Shown in pieces: positions 7,917 through 17,500 of a stretch of DNA of 46,113 nt. Below the pieces are notes generated by a model. That model saw nothing but the letters and a program-made list of their open reading frames with translations, was not told where the DNA came from and made no database searches. The stretch comes from Gammaproteobacteria bacterium. Its GTDB lineage: Bacteria > Pseudomonadota > Gammaproteobacteria > DSM-16500. How positions within the stretch are numbered: the first letter of the stretch is position 1; every line of letters begins with the position of its first letter. The stretch is from the NCBI GenBank assembly GCA_021156085.1, contig JAJNBC010000015.1, forward strand, positions 1-46,113, read 5' to 3'. Position numbers and translations under genes: made by a program.

Positions 7917-9059
7917 ATGCATGCCCGCACCTTACCTAGTGAAGAAAAAGGGGACTTGTTTCCTTCTCAGGCTAGAGAGAGAGATAAGCGTTTGCTGCTT
8001 GATCGGCACTCGTCCTTTATTTTTTTTGAAGAACTTTTAAAGGATTATCAGAGCCTATCGTCAAAAGATCAAAAACAAATCGCTGAAGATAAACTGGGCC
8101 TCATGGTAACTCTCAAGGGCCGCCTTGAATTCCATCTTCTCTCCCCCTCTCTTATATCAGAAGAAAAAAAAGCCCCCTCAGTCATGCATAGTTGGGGATG
8201 GATGGGCATAGGGCTTGTTTTTTTCCATGATGTGGTGATAGGAGAGGGCGGGCCTTTTGCAGGCATGTTTACTCTTTTAAGTCACTTATTTTCTTACGTT
8301 TTTTCTGCTGCCTCTCTGGCATTGTTTTCCTCCTATGGTTTAGCGGCGGTAGCTGTATGCAGTTTAATCTGCGTCATAGATTGCATAGTGAACTACGCTA
8401 TTTTTGGCCCCTTATTAAAAAATATTTTTGGAGTTTCTTCTTTAAATTCTAATCCCTCTTTATTTGCCATTCAAAGAGAGAGCGTAGAAACGACGGGAAG
8501 GATTAACAATTTACTTCTCCAAGCGCATTTAGACCCTAAATTCCACTTTTTAGTGGAAGGATGCTTACCTATCGTTAAAGAATTCAATAAGGATATAATA
8601 AACTTAAATGAAAGCAAACAACCCTACGTTGCGCCCTTAAGTACGCAACTTAAAGAAGGAGGGGTCTTAGCGGTATTCGCGGTATTAACAGCGGGAAATG
8701 CTTATTTTGTCACGATGGGTTTTTTATCTATAGTGGCCAGCAGTGTGCTGACCTCACCCATGTTACCTGTTATCATTTCTGCGATTATCATGCTTCAAGT
8801 AATGGCAAGATTAATATCGAGAATGCAAAGCATTCATCATCTTTTTAATCCGGAAGAAAAAGAAATACAAAAGAGAGATAAGGAATTAAAGAATTTTTTT
8901 AAAACAAATGGCCCAGAATGTATTGAAAAACTAAAGATAATTCCTCGTTTGTCTTTTGTCTCTACTATGTCGTCAAGCTCTGACGGGGATAGATCACCTG
9001 CAGTATTTGGCAATGGAGTTAGCGGCCCTTCCCGCGCGCATTCTTTTGCCTCTATTTGA
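7917..9059 (+). CDS. Effector-like protein with two membrane hairpins
   Basis: 380 aa. Order: charged N-terminus (1-88), a long hydrophobic block (about 89-172, three or four helices), a helical soluble stretch (173-248), a second hydrophobic block (about 249-302), then a charged Ser-rich tail. GAGGAG upstream of the ATG is a clear ribosome binding site. No signal peptide and no catalytic motif. The plan resembles that of the 503-aa protein at 10132, and both lie near the minus-strand coiled-coil gene. Function unknown; a membrane-inserting secreted effector is my inference. Confidence 0.75.
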   Translation: MHARTLPSEEKGDLFPSQARERDKRLLLDRHSSFIFFEELLKDYQSLSSKDQKQIAEDKLGLMVTLKGRLEFHLLSPSLISEEKKAPSVMHSWGWMGIGLVFFHDVVIGEGGPFAGMFTLLSHLFSYVFSAASLALFSSYGLAAVAVCSLICVIDCIVNYAIFGPLLKNIFGVSSLNSNPSLFAIQRESVETTGRINNLLLQAHLDPKFHFLVEGCLPIVKEFNKDIINLNESKQPYVAPLSTQLKEGGVLAVFAVLTAGNAYFVTMGFLSIVASSVLTSPMLPVIISAIIMLQVMARLISRMQSIHHLFNPEEKEIQKRDKELKNFFKTNGPECIEKLKIIPRLSFVSTMSSSSDGDRSPAVFGNGVSGPSRAHSFASI

Positions 9060-9080
9060 TTTAAATTCTTCACTCGTTTT

Positions 9081-9108
9081 TAAAAAACCTCTCCCACAAC
9101 GGGAGAGG
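9081..9108 (-). terminator. Intrinsic terminator of the coiled-coil gene
   Basis: Read on the minus strand, CCTCTCCC pairs with GGGAGAGG (9088-9095 with 9101-9108) around a 5-nt loop and is followed directly by TTTTTTA. It lies just past the stop of the minus gene at 9124. It also sits 28 bases after the stop of the plus gene at 9059, so it may terminate both, although the plus side lacks an immediate T-run. Confidence 0.8.
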
Positions 9109-9123
9109 GAAGAAGATAACCAA

Positions 9124-9774
9124 TTATTTTTTACTTGCTATTATATAGTGGTGGTGATGTAGTATTTCTTTTTCTTTTTTACGCATGTTGGCGTTTTGAG
9201 AATACTTACCTTGTTCCAACAATTTTGTAGGCCTTCTATGGCTATGCAGAACTTCCAATCCATTTTTATTTTTTTTATTATCTCCCTGAGGAAATAGACT
9301 ATTGCTGGCTAACACGCCCTTGTATCTTTTAAGGGGAGAAGCAGCTGGTATGTTCTCTTCTTTATTTTCCCACTCTTCTTCAGCTTCACTACTAGAATAG
9401 TCTAGCTCCTCGTCTTGGCCGTTTTCTTCTTGTTCTTCTAATAATGCTTGAGCTTCCAGTCTAGCAACTATTTCTTCCATTTCTTTTTCTTCGCTTTTCT
9501 GCTTTTCTTTTCTTGCTTTCTCTTTCTTTATCTTTTCGAATTCAACTCGCTTTTCATTGAGGCGAAGAAATAAATTAATTAATATTTCCCTTTCGTATGA
9601 GCTCATCGAATTATCTTTATGAAGCTCACGTAAAGTAATATACACTTCATCAAGCTCCTCTTTCACACCCTCTTGAGATACATTCTCTTGAGCTTCCAAC
9701 CCAAGACTTATCAACATTAGTGGCCTACTCAGCCTATCTAATTTACTTTGAACGTCGGTTAATCTACTTAACAT
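9124..9774 (-). CDS. Coiled-coil acidic protein with His-rich end
   Basis: 216 aa. Residues 1-75 are helical. Residues about 75-150 are a highly charged Glu/Lys coiled coil (EKIKKEKARKEKQKSEEKEM), followed by an acidic stretch. The C-terminal region is basic and has HHHHY near the end. ACGAGGAATTAGATT before the ATG gives a fair ribosome binding site. No signal peptide or membrane segment. Convergent with the 7917 gene; they share the terminator region. Unknown family; a secreted substrate or scaffold is plausible only by context. Confidence 0.7.
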   Translation of the reverse strand: MLSRLTDVQSKLDRLSRPLMLISLGLEAQENVSQEGVKEELDEVYITLRELHKDNSMSSYEREILINLFLRLNEKRVEFEKIKKEKARKEKQKSEEKEMEEIVARLEAQALLEEQEENGQDEELDYSSSEAEEEWENKEENIPAASPLKRYKGVLASNSLFPQGDNKKNKNGLEVLHSHRRPTKLLEQGKYSQNANMRKKEKEILHHHHYIIASKK

Positions 9775-10131
9775 AATCTAATTCCTCGTTTATTTAATAT
9801 AGTAATTTATTTGTACATTTTTTATAAATAAAGATATTTATAAAGCATAACATTATACATAAAAAAATCACATTATCAACTATAGATTATTTATTATACA
9901 TTATTAGCATAAGAAAGGGCGTCGTAAGTACAGTAATAGGGTGGAAGGGTTTTGTTGAAACAAGAACGAGAGGGGGCGGGTCATTTTCTTTTTTATTAGC
10001 CTAAGCGTTTGAAAATTCTTGAAAAGCCTTGTTTATCTAGGGGGATAGGATTAATATACAAGGAGCGTAAGTTAATAAAAATCAGCTGTTTTTGGGTATA
10101 AGAAATAATAAATCATCAGCGAGGTAGTATT
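9775..10131. other. Intergenic region, 357 bp, between divergent genes
   Basis: Very A/T-rich near 9780-9910, then mixed. No ORF with a ribosome binding site. It holds a candidate promoter for the 10132 gene (listed separately); the minus-gene promoter must lie in the A/T-rich left part. Confidence 0.5.
10029..10057 (+). promoter_or_regulatory. Candidate promoter for the 503-aa gene
   Basis: TTGTTT (10029-10034) and TAATAT (10052-10057) are separated by 17 bases, 75 bases before the start codon at 10132. The match is moderate and the DNA is A/T-rich, so a chance match is possible. Confidence 0.35.
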
Positions 10132-11643
10132 ATGCTTTCTGCTTCTAACTCTACTTATTTTAAACCTATCCACAATATAGCAAAAGACTTTCCTTTTCTA
10201 TTTAAAGTAATTGAATTTCGAATTTTATTAGTGGGCCTCGGTAAAGAAGAAAGAGAAAGGTATACTCATTTATGGTTTGCAAGAGAAGAAGCTCTTGCTG
10301 CAATGTCCCCAGATCAATTGGAATTTGAAAGGAAAAAATATATAGGTAGACTTTTAAGGAGGGGCTTAAACCTCACTGTTGAAAGTCGGGAGGAGCTGAG
10401 CGAGCTTTATATTAGTTCCTTATATAGCAATTTGAATACTCTTACTCGAGGTAAACTGTCTGGCGTTCATTTGAAAAAAAAGAAAAATGAGCTTCTTTCA
10501 GAGTTGATGGCGTGGGTAAGCACAATTGAAGATGCTACGATTATTGCTTTTGTGGAGCCTTACTTGAAAGAGATGTACTTCCAAGAAGCTGTGCAGTATT
10601 TTTGGGGATTTGAAATTAAAGCATTGATATTATTTTCTTCACTGGATACTAAGAATAGCCTGTATCAGTCCACTATTAACAAAAGCAACGGTGCATGGCT
10701 TAAATTATTAATAAGTCCTTTTATCGATAATTCTTCCAAGCATCCGCCATGGCCAATAAAATTAACTCAAAGACTACAAGGCATTTTATCCAAAATGGCC
10801 CTTGTTCTTCTTGTCGCGGAATGTATTGATTTTCTTGGCAAAGTCCCTTCTGCCCCTTATGGACTTATGTTACTAGGCGTAATAGCGCTTAATGGAAGTT
10901 TCAACTATCTTTTAGCAGGTGCGCTAGCTTTTTATTATAATAAAAAGTCTTCGCTAAAGGCAGCCGAACCTGTGACGGAACTTTCTGAAAGTTTTGCTCC
11001 TCTTATTGACTCCTTTTTTCAAAAAGTTGTTAAAGATTTGTTTTCTAAAGAGCGAGAGCCTGGCTACCAACCTCGCCCTGGAGATTTATCTTTTTTACGA
11101 GCTTTTTATGTGCCTGCTGGAGTAGCAAGCGAACAAAAAGAAATGGAAATAGCCCTCCCCGGAGAAAAAATCAAAACCCACTCCCGACCCTTTTTACAAT
11201 TAAAGGCTCTGAATGCGGCAACTAATTTTTTTGTGCCTGAGGAAAAGAAAAAAAGCGATAATAAAATTTCTCTAGGGGAAAATATCATCTATCTCCTTAC
11301 GGAAAATAATCGTTATATTAAGCTAGATAAACAAATGCTAGATAGATTATTTAAATCTCATTATTCCAAACAATCTTCCTCTCAATTTATCCAGGAAGTT
11401 TTCTCTACCGTAGAGCGTACTCCTCGCGTTGATAAAATAGGAGAGGATGAGACGAGGGGAAGGAAAGGTTTGTATCCAGGATGTTCTCATAAGTTAAGAC
11501 TTAATCTCAATAATTCTCTTTTTCGTGTGGGACTTGCTGCACGTCCCCCTACTAAGGTAGAGGAAGAGCAGGGTGTTCTCACAGAAGTCTATAGCCCCCG
11601 GGTATTAACAAGAGGGCATAAGAAAGGACATACGATAAGATAA
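10132..11643 (+). CDS. Large effector-like protein with central membrane hairpin
   Basis: 503 aa. The N-terminal about 215 residues are helical and charged. Residues about 216-273 form a membrane hairpin (KMALVLLVAECIDFLG, then YGLMLLGVIALNGSFNYLLA). The C-terminal half is charged and probably soluble. GAGGTAGTATT before the ATG is the ribosome binding site. No domain is recognised. The hairpin between two soluble halves matches membrane-anchored secreted proteins. It is convergent with the recombinase gene at 11682, with a 38-bp gap. Confidence 0.75.
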   Translation: MLSASNSTYFKPIHNIAKDFPFLFKVIEFRILLVGLGKEERERYTHLWFAREEALAAMSPDQLEFERKKYIGRLLRRGLNLTVESREELSELYISSLYSNLNTLTRGKLSGVHLKKKKNELLSELMAWVSTIEDATIIAFVEPYLKEMYFQEAVQYFWGFEIKALILFSSLDTKNSLYQSTINKSNGAWLKLLISPFIDNSSKHPPWPIKLTQRLQGILSKMALVLLVAECIDFLGKVPSAPYGLMLLGVIALNGSFNYLLAGALAFYYNKKSSLKAAEPVTELSESFAPLIDSFFQKVVKDLFSKEREPGYQPRPGDLSFLRAFYVPAGVASEQKEMEIALPGEKIKTHSRPFLQLKALNAATNFFVPEEKKKSDNKISLGENIIYLLTENNRYIKLDKQMLDRLFKSHYSKQSSSQFIQEVFSTVERTPRVDKIGEDETRGRKGLYPGCSHKLRLNLNNSLFRVGLAARPPTKVEEEQGVLTEVYSPRVLTRGHKKGHTIR

Positions 11644-11681
11644 TTTTATAAAAGTAAAAATCTATCGGGACTTTACTATTT

Positions 11682-12872
11682 TTATTTTTTCTTCCTTTTG
11701 TTAACCAACAACGATAAGGTTCGGGTTGCTGCATGCCTATCCGTTTGTGCTATATGACGATAATGCATTGTGGTGCCGATATCGGTATGCCCCGCATTTT
11801 CTTGGGCTACTTTAAGGGATGCGCCAGAATCAAGTAAATAAGTGACATAACTGTGTCTTAACCAATGCGCCGATGCGGATCGTAATTTGGAAGCTTTTGC
11901 GGGATGACTGCACTCAAGGTGGGTAGCACCTAGATTAAACGCCCATTTTAGAATTTGATCTATGCGTCGTGTAGTAATGGATTGTGTTAAATTTTTCATA
12001 GGAATGAGAGGCGTCTTTTCTTTGAATTGCGGCTGAGAAGAGGGAAGGCCCACTTTTAATCGAAATTCGGCGAGTGCTTTAAGTAATTCATCGGGTACAG
12101 GAATATCTCGCCATTTTTTTCCTTTACCTTGCACGCGTAAAAACCACTGATTTTCTCGTTGAACAAAGCTTCCCATGGTATGGTGCGCGGCTTCGGCAAT
12201 CCTTAAGCCCGTGTAAAATAGTAATAAAATAATATAGCGCGCACGAATTATTTGAAACGCGTGATGGTTACTTTGAATAGAATAATCAGCTAATTTATTA
12301 AGGACCGCATGAATTTCATCTAGCTCCAAATAACGATCAATTATTTTTAATTGCCCGCGATTCCTTTTCTTGCGTCGCCGATCAACGGCAAGGGGATTGC
12401 CTGTTAAATAATTTGTCTGTACCAAATAATTAAAGAAAGAATCCAGGATAGTAATGGTTTTATTTAACGTGGTGGCAGAAAGTCCTTTATTAAAAGAACG
12501 CCAGGCTGGGTTGATGGCCCCATTTTTTAATTGGCGTGAAACTCGGGGCCCGCACCATATTTTTTTGGGCTGCGGATCTTTTAAAAATTCTTGATATGCT
12601 ACTAAGTGATTTCGTCTTAAGCTGGAGATATTGATCTTGGCAATATGAATACACCAGAGTAATAAGCGTTCAATTTCTTTGGCATAGGATTGGAGTGTCA
12701 GTGGCGAATCACGAAATTCATTTAAAAAAGCGGAAATGGCTTCAGCATCGTTTTTTGCATCAAGTAAAGAGAGACCCTCTGCTTTATTATAATTATCAGT
12801 GCTAAAGTGAATGAGGAGCTTACTGAGATGGTGAGTATCGTTACGGATGAGAAATAAGGGTTTTATTATCAT
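11682..12872 (-). CDS. Tyrosine recombinase / phage-type integrase
   Basis: 396 aa, catalysing strand exchange through a 3'-phosphotyrosyl intermediate. An N-terminal SAM-like core-binding domain (about 40-160) precedes the catalytic domain, whose residues are all visible: Arg224 (TGLRIAEA), Lys near 250-253, His336 and Arg339 (HWLRH), His362 (AGHTD) and Tyr371 (MHYRH). It differs from the island integrase at 43594 by lacking an Arm-DNA-binding DUF4102 part. A long insertion between Arg224 and the HxxR box and the basic tail RKKK set it apart from XerC/XerD, which are about 300 aa. No att repeat is evident beside it. It may be a stand-alone recombinase or an island relic. Confidence 0.88.
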   Translation of the reverse strand: MIIKPLFLIRNDTHHLSKLLIHFSTDNYNKAEGLSLLDAKNDAEAISAFLNEFRDSPLTLQSYAKEIERLLLWCIHIAKINISSLRRNHLVAYQEFLKDPQPKKIWCGPRVSRQLKNGAINPAWRSFNKGLSATTLNKTITILDSFFNYLVQTNYLTGNPLAVDRRRKKRNRGQLKIIDRYLELDEIHAVLNKLADYSIQSNHHAFQIIRARYIILLLFYTGLRIAEAAHHTMGSFVQRENQWFLRVQGKGKKWRDIPVPDELLKALAEFRLKVGLPSSQPQFKEKTPLIPMKNLTQSITTRRIDQILKWAFNLGATHLECSHPAKASKLRSASAHWLRHSYVTYLLDSGASLKVAQENAGHTDIGTTMHYRHIAQTDRHAATRTLSLLVNKRKKK

Positions 12873-13078
12873 AGGTTCTGCTTCGGAATCAATATTCTGA
12901 GAATAAGACTACTATGAAATATTGGTCTTGTCTATCTCTTTATGTGAAAGAATGAAGATAAAAAAGACAATGCTACTCAGCGTGGAAATCGTAATAACAG
13001 ATAACAAATTGCATTGTGAAGCATAATTAGATATATAATTTAGTCCGCTTACTATTACTATCTTAGAGGACCCCTCTC
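12873..13078. promoter_or_regulatory. Divergent intergenic region with candidate queH promoter
   Basis: It holds TTGCAT (13009-13014) and TATAAT (13034-13039), 19 bases apart; a 17-base spacing to the overlapping TATATA is also possible. Just before queH, AGAGG (13065-13069) can pair with CCTCT (13073-13077) around a 3-nt loop, which would cover the ribosome binding site. Confidence 0.4.
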
Positions 13079-13729
13079 ATGTCTCATGTCCCCGAGCTGC
13101 AGCTTCCTGCCGGTGCAGATAAACTACTTTTACATTCGTGTTGTGCTCCTTGTTCTGGTGAAGTGATGCAGCGTTTACTGGACGCGGGCATTGTGTACAC
13201 CATTTATTTTTATAATCCCAACATTCATCCTTTAAAAGAATATGAGATTCGAAAGAATGAAAATATTCGGTTTGCTGAAAAGAATAACGTACCTTTTATT
13301 GATGGAGATTATGATAAAGATGAATGGTTTCGGCGCGCTAAAGGCATGGAATTTGAGCCCGAGCGAGGTATTCGTTGTACGATGTGCTTTGATATGCGAT
13401 TTGAGCGTACGGCACTCTATGGCTATGAGCATGGCTTTACGGTTTTTACGAGCTCATTAGGCATTTCACGTTGGAAAAATATGGAGCAAATTAATGACTG
13501 TGGACTACGCGCGGCTTCTCACTACCCTAATATGATTTACTGGACATTTAATTGGCGAAAAAACGGTGGCTCACAACGCATGATTGAAATTTCCAAACAA
13601 GAAGAATTTTACCAGCAAGAATACTGCGGCTGTGTTTACTCACGGCGGGATACAAATTTGTGGCGGCTGAAAAATGGCAGAGAGCCCATTGAGATAGGGG
13701 TGAAGTATTATAGTAAAGGGGAAAAATAA
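13079..13729 (+). CDS. queH: Epoxyqueuosine reductase QueH
   Basis: 216 aa. QueH catalyses the last step of queuosine synthesis, reduction of epoxyqueuosine to queuosine in the tRNA anticodon wobble base, in the cytosol. The family pattern is clear: [11 protein letters not shown] with Cys21, Cys22 and Cys25, then [14 protein letters not shown] with Cys100 and Cys103, then [15 protein letters not shown], and a C-terminal YCGCVYS with Cys183 and Cys185. These Cys residues serve Fe-S binding and redox catalysis in the family. QueH is the non-B12 alternative to QueG. Full length for the family. It has its own likely promoter and no operon partner. Confidence 0.93.
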   Translation: MSHVPELQLPAGADKLLLHSCCAPCSGEVMQRLLDAGIVYTIYFYNPNIHPLKEYEIRKNENIRFAEKNNVPFIDGDYDKDEWFRRAKGMEFEPERGIRCTMCFDMRFERTALYGYEHGFTVFTSSLGISRWKNMEQINDCGLRAASHYPNMIYWTFNWRKNGGSQRMIEISKQEEFYQQEYCGCVYSRRDTNLWRLKNGREPIEIGVKYYSKGEK

Positions 13730-13826
13730 TATAGCGTCATCATTAATAACTATTGGTAAAAAAGTATCATGCTAAAAAACACATGCTCTGTTGCTTATTT
13801 CTGAAAAAATTGAAACAATTCATTAC

Positions 13827-13840
13827 GTCATTATAATGAC
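13827..13840. promoter_or_regulatory. 14-bp perfect palindrome upstream of the response regulator
   Basis: GTCATTATAATGAC is perfectly self-complementary and lies 61 bases before the response-regulator start codon. A dimeric regulator, perhaps the LuxR-type protein itself, could bind here. No experimental consensus was used, so the role is a guess. Confidence 0.4.
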
Positions 13841-13900
13841 TGTAAAGGCGCTGGGCTGTAAAAAAACAAAAAAGATAGATAATAAAAGGAGTGTGAAGCA

Positions 13901-14542
13901 ATGATTACTGCTTTATTGGTTGATGATCATATGATTGCGCGTGCCGGGCTAAAATGTATTCTACGATCTATTCCTACGATTAAAGTTGTGGGCGAAGCAT
14001 CGGGAGGGTTAGAAGCAGTAGAATTAGTTAAGCAGCTGAATCCGCAAATAGTTTTTATGGATATTCAGATGCCGGGGATCGATGGGCTTGAAACCACCCG
14101 CAGAATCCTATCGTTCAATAAGACGGTTAAAGTGATTATGTTGAGTGTTCTCACAGAAGACCCCTACCCTTCGCGATTACTTGAAACAGGGGCAGTGAGT
14201 TATCTGGGAAAAGGTTGCTCGACTGAGGAACTCATGTATGCTGTAAGCAATGTATTATCTGATAAACGTTATATTCCTAAAGCGATGGCCCAACAAATTG
14301 CATTAAAAAATATAAAAAAGGATTATTATACTATTTTTGATACGTTATCCTTGCGTGAATTCCAAGTAGCGCAATTACTGATGAAAGGCATGGAAGTCAA
14401 AGCCATTGCAAAGTTATTTTTTCTTAATATAAGAACGGTCGTCGCTTATCGCCATCAAGTGTTGGAGAAATTAAATTGTACCAACGATGTTCAATTACTT
14501 TTGTTAGCTAAAAAACTGGGGTTAACGCCGTTTTATAGATGA
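13901..14542 (+). CDS. NarL/LuxR-family response regulator, GacA/LetA-like
   Basis: 213 aa, cytosolic transcription regulator. The receiver domain (1-120) has the acidic pair Asp8/Asp9 (LLVDDH) and the phosphorylation site Asp54 (VFMDIQMPGIDG), and a Lys in SYLGKG. The C-terminal LuxR-type HTH (about 145-210) reads LSLREFQVAQLLMKGMEVKA, then LFFLNIRTVVAYRHQVLEKL. Length and order match GacA/UvrY/LetA, regulators that in gammaproteobacteria act through CsrA-binding small RNAs. The recognition helix differs from the usual KTVSTYR type (RTVVAYR), so it may be a divergent paralogue. AGGAGTGTGAAGCA gives the start. No sensor kinase adjoins it. Confidence 0.87.
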   Translation: MITALLVDDHMIARAGLKCILRSIPTIKVVGEASGGLEAVELVKQLNPQIVFMDIQMPGIDGLETTRRILSFNKTVKVIMLSVLTEDPYPSRLLETGAVSYLGKGCSTEELMYAVSNVLSDKRYIPKAMAQQIALKNIKKDYYTIFDTLSLREFQVAQLLMKGMEVKAIAKLFFLNIRTVVAYRHQVLEKLNCTNDVQLLLLAKKLGLTPFYR

Positions 14543-14565
14543 GGCCAATTGCATTTTATTAAAAA

Positions 14566-17500
14566 TTAGAGAGAGGGTGGGGATAAGGACGGCAGGAGGG
14601 AGGGCTCGTCCTCCTGCAAGCTACTCTCTAATTTCTTAATGGCGGCATTAACCTCGGTAGCACTAAGTTTTCCTTTTTTTGCATTCTCAATTAATCCCTG
14701 AAGTAAATCGATTTCTGCTTTATAATGCTTTTTTTGTTCATCTGGCATAGTATCATAATGCTTTTGTAATGCTTCCAACTCCCCGCTTAACTTTTCTATA
14801 ATTTTAGGATCAGATAACATTTTTATTTTATCCTCTTCTTTCATTTTACCTTGTAGTCCCTGTACTTCAGGATCCAGCAGAGCAGGATTATTTAAAAACT
14901 CATAATGATATCTCGATCTTAACGGAAGTTGAAAATCTAAATCATGGGCTCTACACACTATAATAAGAGCCTTCATTCGACTTTCATTGGAAGTATCTAA
15001 GATAGGGACAGGTGCTTCTTTTGAATTACCACAGCGCTGTACCCATAAACGTACCATGGCTTCAGCAATTTCCAGATCCACCGCTAATTTTTCTTCGGCT
15101 GTCATCGCTTTATAATCCTCCGGCTCCTTAGGCATGCTAATTTGGACAAAATTGTCTTGATTTTGTTCGAGTATAGAAGCCTTAATTTTATCGTTTTTAT
15201 ACTCTATACACATGCCGTCTGGCAGTCCAAGGCAGCGGCCTACCTTTGCTTCTAAGTGTGGATATCGACTTGGTATATCTATTTTTCTGGGCTCTCCTTC
15301 ATTCTTCCAATCGCCGTAATTAAAAGGGGAGACCTTATTATCTTTTTCTTCTGGGTTATCTTTTTTTTCTGCCCTGGTATGAAGTGTACTCGATTTTTCT
15401 AAATGTCTGGCGCTAAATAAAGGTTGTGTACTTTCCACATGCTCAATCAATGAAGAAAGAATTTTCGCTGTGCCTTTTATATTTTCTGCCTCTTTACCAT
15501 ATAAAAATGTGACTCTGTTTTCCTTCTTTTGCATTTCCTCTTTATCTTTTTGAGCGCGCATTTCTGATTTTTTTGTTTCCTCTAAGCTTATTAATAAGGG
15601 GACAATCTTTGATTTGACTGCTTGAATATTCTCAACATCTGCTTTAAGCGGCGATTGAGAAGGTGGCTGAGATTGAGGCCCTCCTCTGCGTTTAAATATT
15701 TGTTTTATAAGAGAAGGTTCCTTTAGTTGTTGGGTAAGTGCTTCTTCTAGCTCTTGTAATTTATAAGGTACAAAAAATAAATCTGGCTGTGGTTCTGCCT
15801 CTAAAGCAGAAAGTGTTTTACCTATTAATGTTCTGCCTGTGCGATAGTTTTTCCTAGCTTGGGGGTTTTTTTCTAATGTTGCTTTTAATTCCCATTCAGC
15901 TTGTAAGGCATGCAAATAAGTTTTAAGATTATTAATCACATGTTGAGTAGGTTCAATATTATTTGCTTTTGATTCCTTTAGAGTTGTGTCAAAGTTGGCA
16001 TTAACTAAAACCTCATAAGCGTGTATCTTATTGGCAGTTAATTCTTTTAAATCTAGCTCTCTTTTTTCTTCCTGTGAGTATTCCGCTCCTTGCTTTTGCT
16101 TCTCTTCCAGTTCATTTAAGTCTTTATCTACTCCTTCTAGAAAAGCTTGATCCGCGAATAAATCAAGGGGTACCCCTTCTGGTTCCTTAAATTCATTGGC
16201 CACGGGTTCAAGAGGTGGGGGAACTGGAACAGGTTCAGGGCCCACGGGCTCAGGAGGCGGTGGTGGGGGTTCCGGCGGCGGAGCAGGTTCGTTTGCCCCC
16301 GGTTCAGGAGGCAGTGGTGGGGGTTCCGGCGGCGGAGCAGGTTCGTTTGCCTCAGGTTCAGGAGGCAGGGGTGGGGGCTCAGGTGGCGGAGCAGGTTCGT
16401 TTGCCACAGGTTCAGGAGGCGGTGGTGGTGGTCCTTTTGCTGCTTCTGCCTTACGTTTTCTTGGAGGTGGTCTAGGGGAGGCTACAGCAGCTGCTTCGTT
16501 GGGAGCAGGTGGTGGTGGCACTGCCTCCTCTTTTAAATGCAGAGGCGGTGGCTCTAGTACGACTGGCTTAGTTTTTTTTCTTGGAGGTGGTTTAGGCGAA
16601 GCTACTACCTCTGGAGCAGCAGCTGCCTCGTTGGGAGCAGGTGGTGGTGGCACTGCCTCCTCTTTTAAATCAGGAGCAGCAGCCAGAGGCTCGTTTTCTT
16701 TAGCTAACACCTCTTCTTTTTGGAGCACACCATTCACATAAAACTCAATAATAGGATCTTGCAGCTCAGGGCGTTTACCTCCGTTTTCATCCTTTAACCA
16801 AGCATCGAGTTGCTCATAAGGATTGTCTGAAGGAGATATATTTTTTGAATAGTCCATCCAAGCATGGAATGCACGCAGTGTGGTCCTTTTCATTTCACCT
16901 GTATCTTTCTCAGTACACAGTCTCCATTGATTTTGATTACGATCAAATGTAATAAATGCGAGATCATGTGTCACGACAAAATCATAAGAGTCTTTCCCTT
17001 TCTTTTTTTGAATTTCTCTATACCATTCCTGGGCATTTTTTGCGAACAATACGCCTAATTTAAAATTACTCCCCGCCAGACCTCTATCATATTTTTTTGA
17101 TTCAATAATGATTTCGCCATTTAAGTTAATGCGATATTTTAGCTTTCCTTTTTTTAAAAAGGCTCGGGCTTCTCCCATTCTTGCGACAGATGCCTCAAAT
17201 ACTTCTTGGGCTTCTTTACTCTCTCCGCTTTTAATTTGACTGAACACGTGAAAAACTTTATCATCCTTAGCATACTTGTTAAACATATCGCTTACTTTAC
17301 CGGGATTAAAAAAATATTTTGTCAGGGTCTCAGGTATGGCCACGCTTAAATCGTCTTTTTTCGCTGCTGCTTTTTGAATATTCTCTTTAAGTTTGCCTCC
17401 CATACCTTCATCTATATCTTGTACACCCCTATAACCTAATGCAAGAGAGGAATCGACCGTAAGTTTTCTAATTTGAGAAACTTGTCTTTGTATTGCACCA

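Noticed and set aside
16196..16741. 181-codon Gly-rich plus-strand ORF
   Set aside because: It is the complement of the polyproline repeats of the 2027-aa gene; no ribosome binding site and extreme low complexity.
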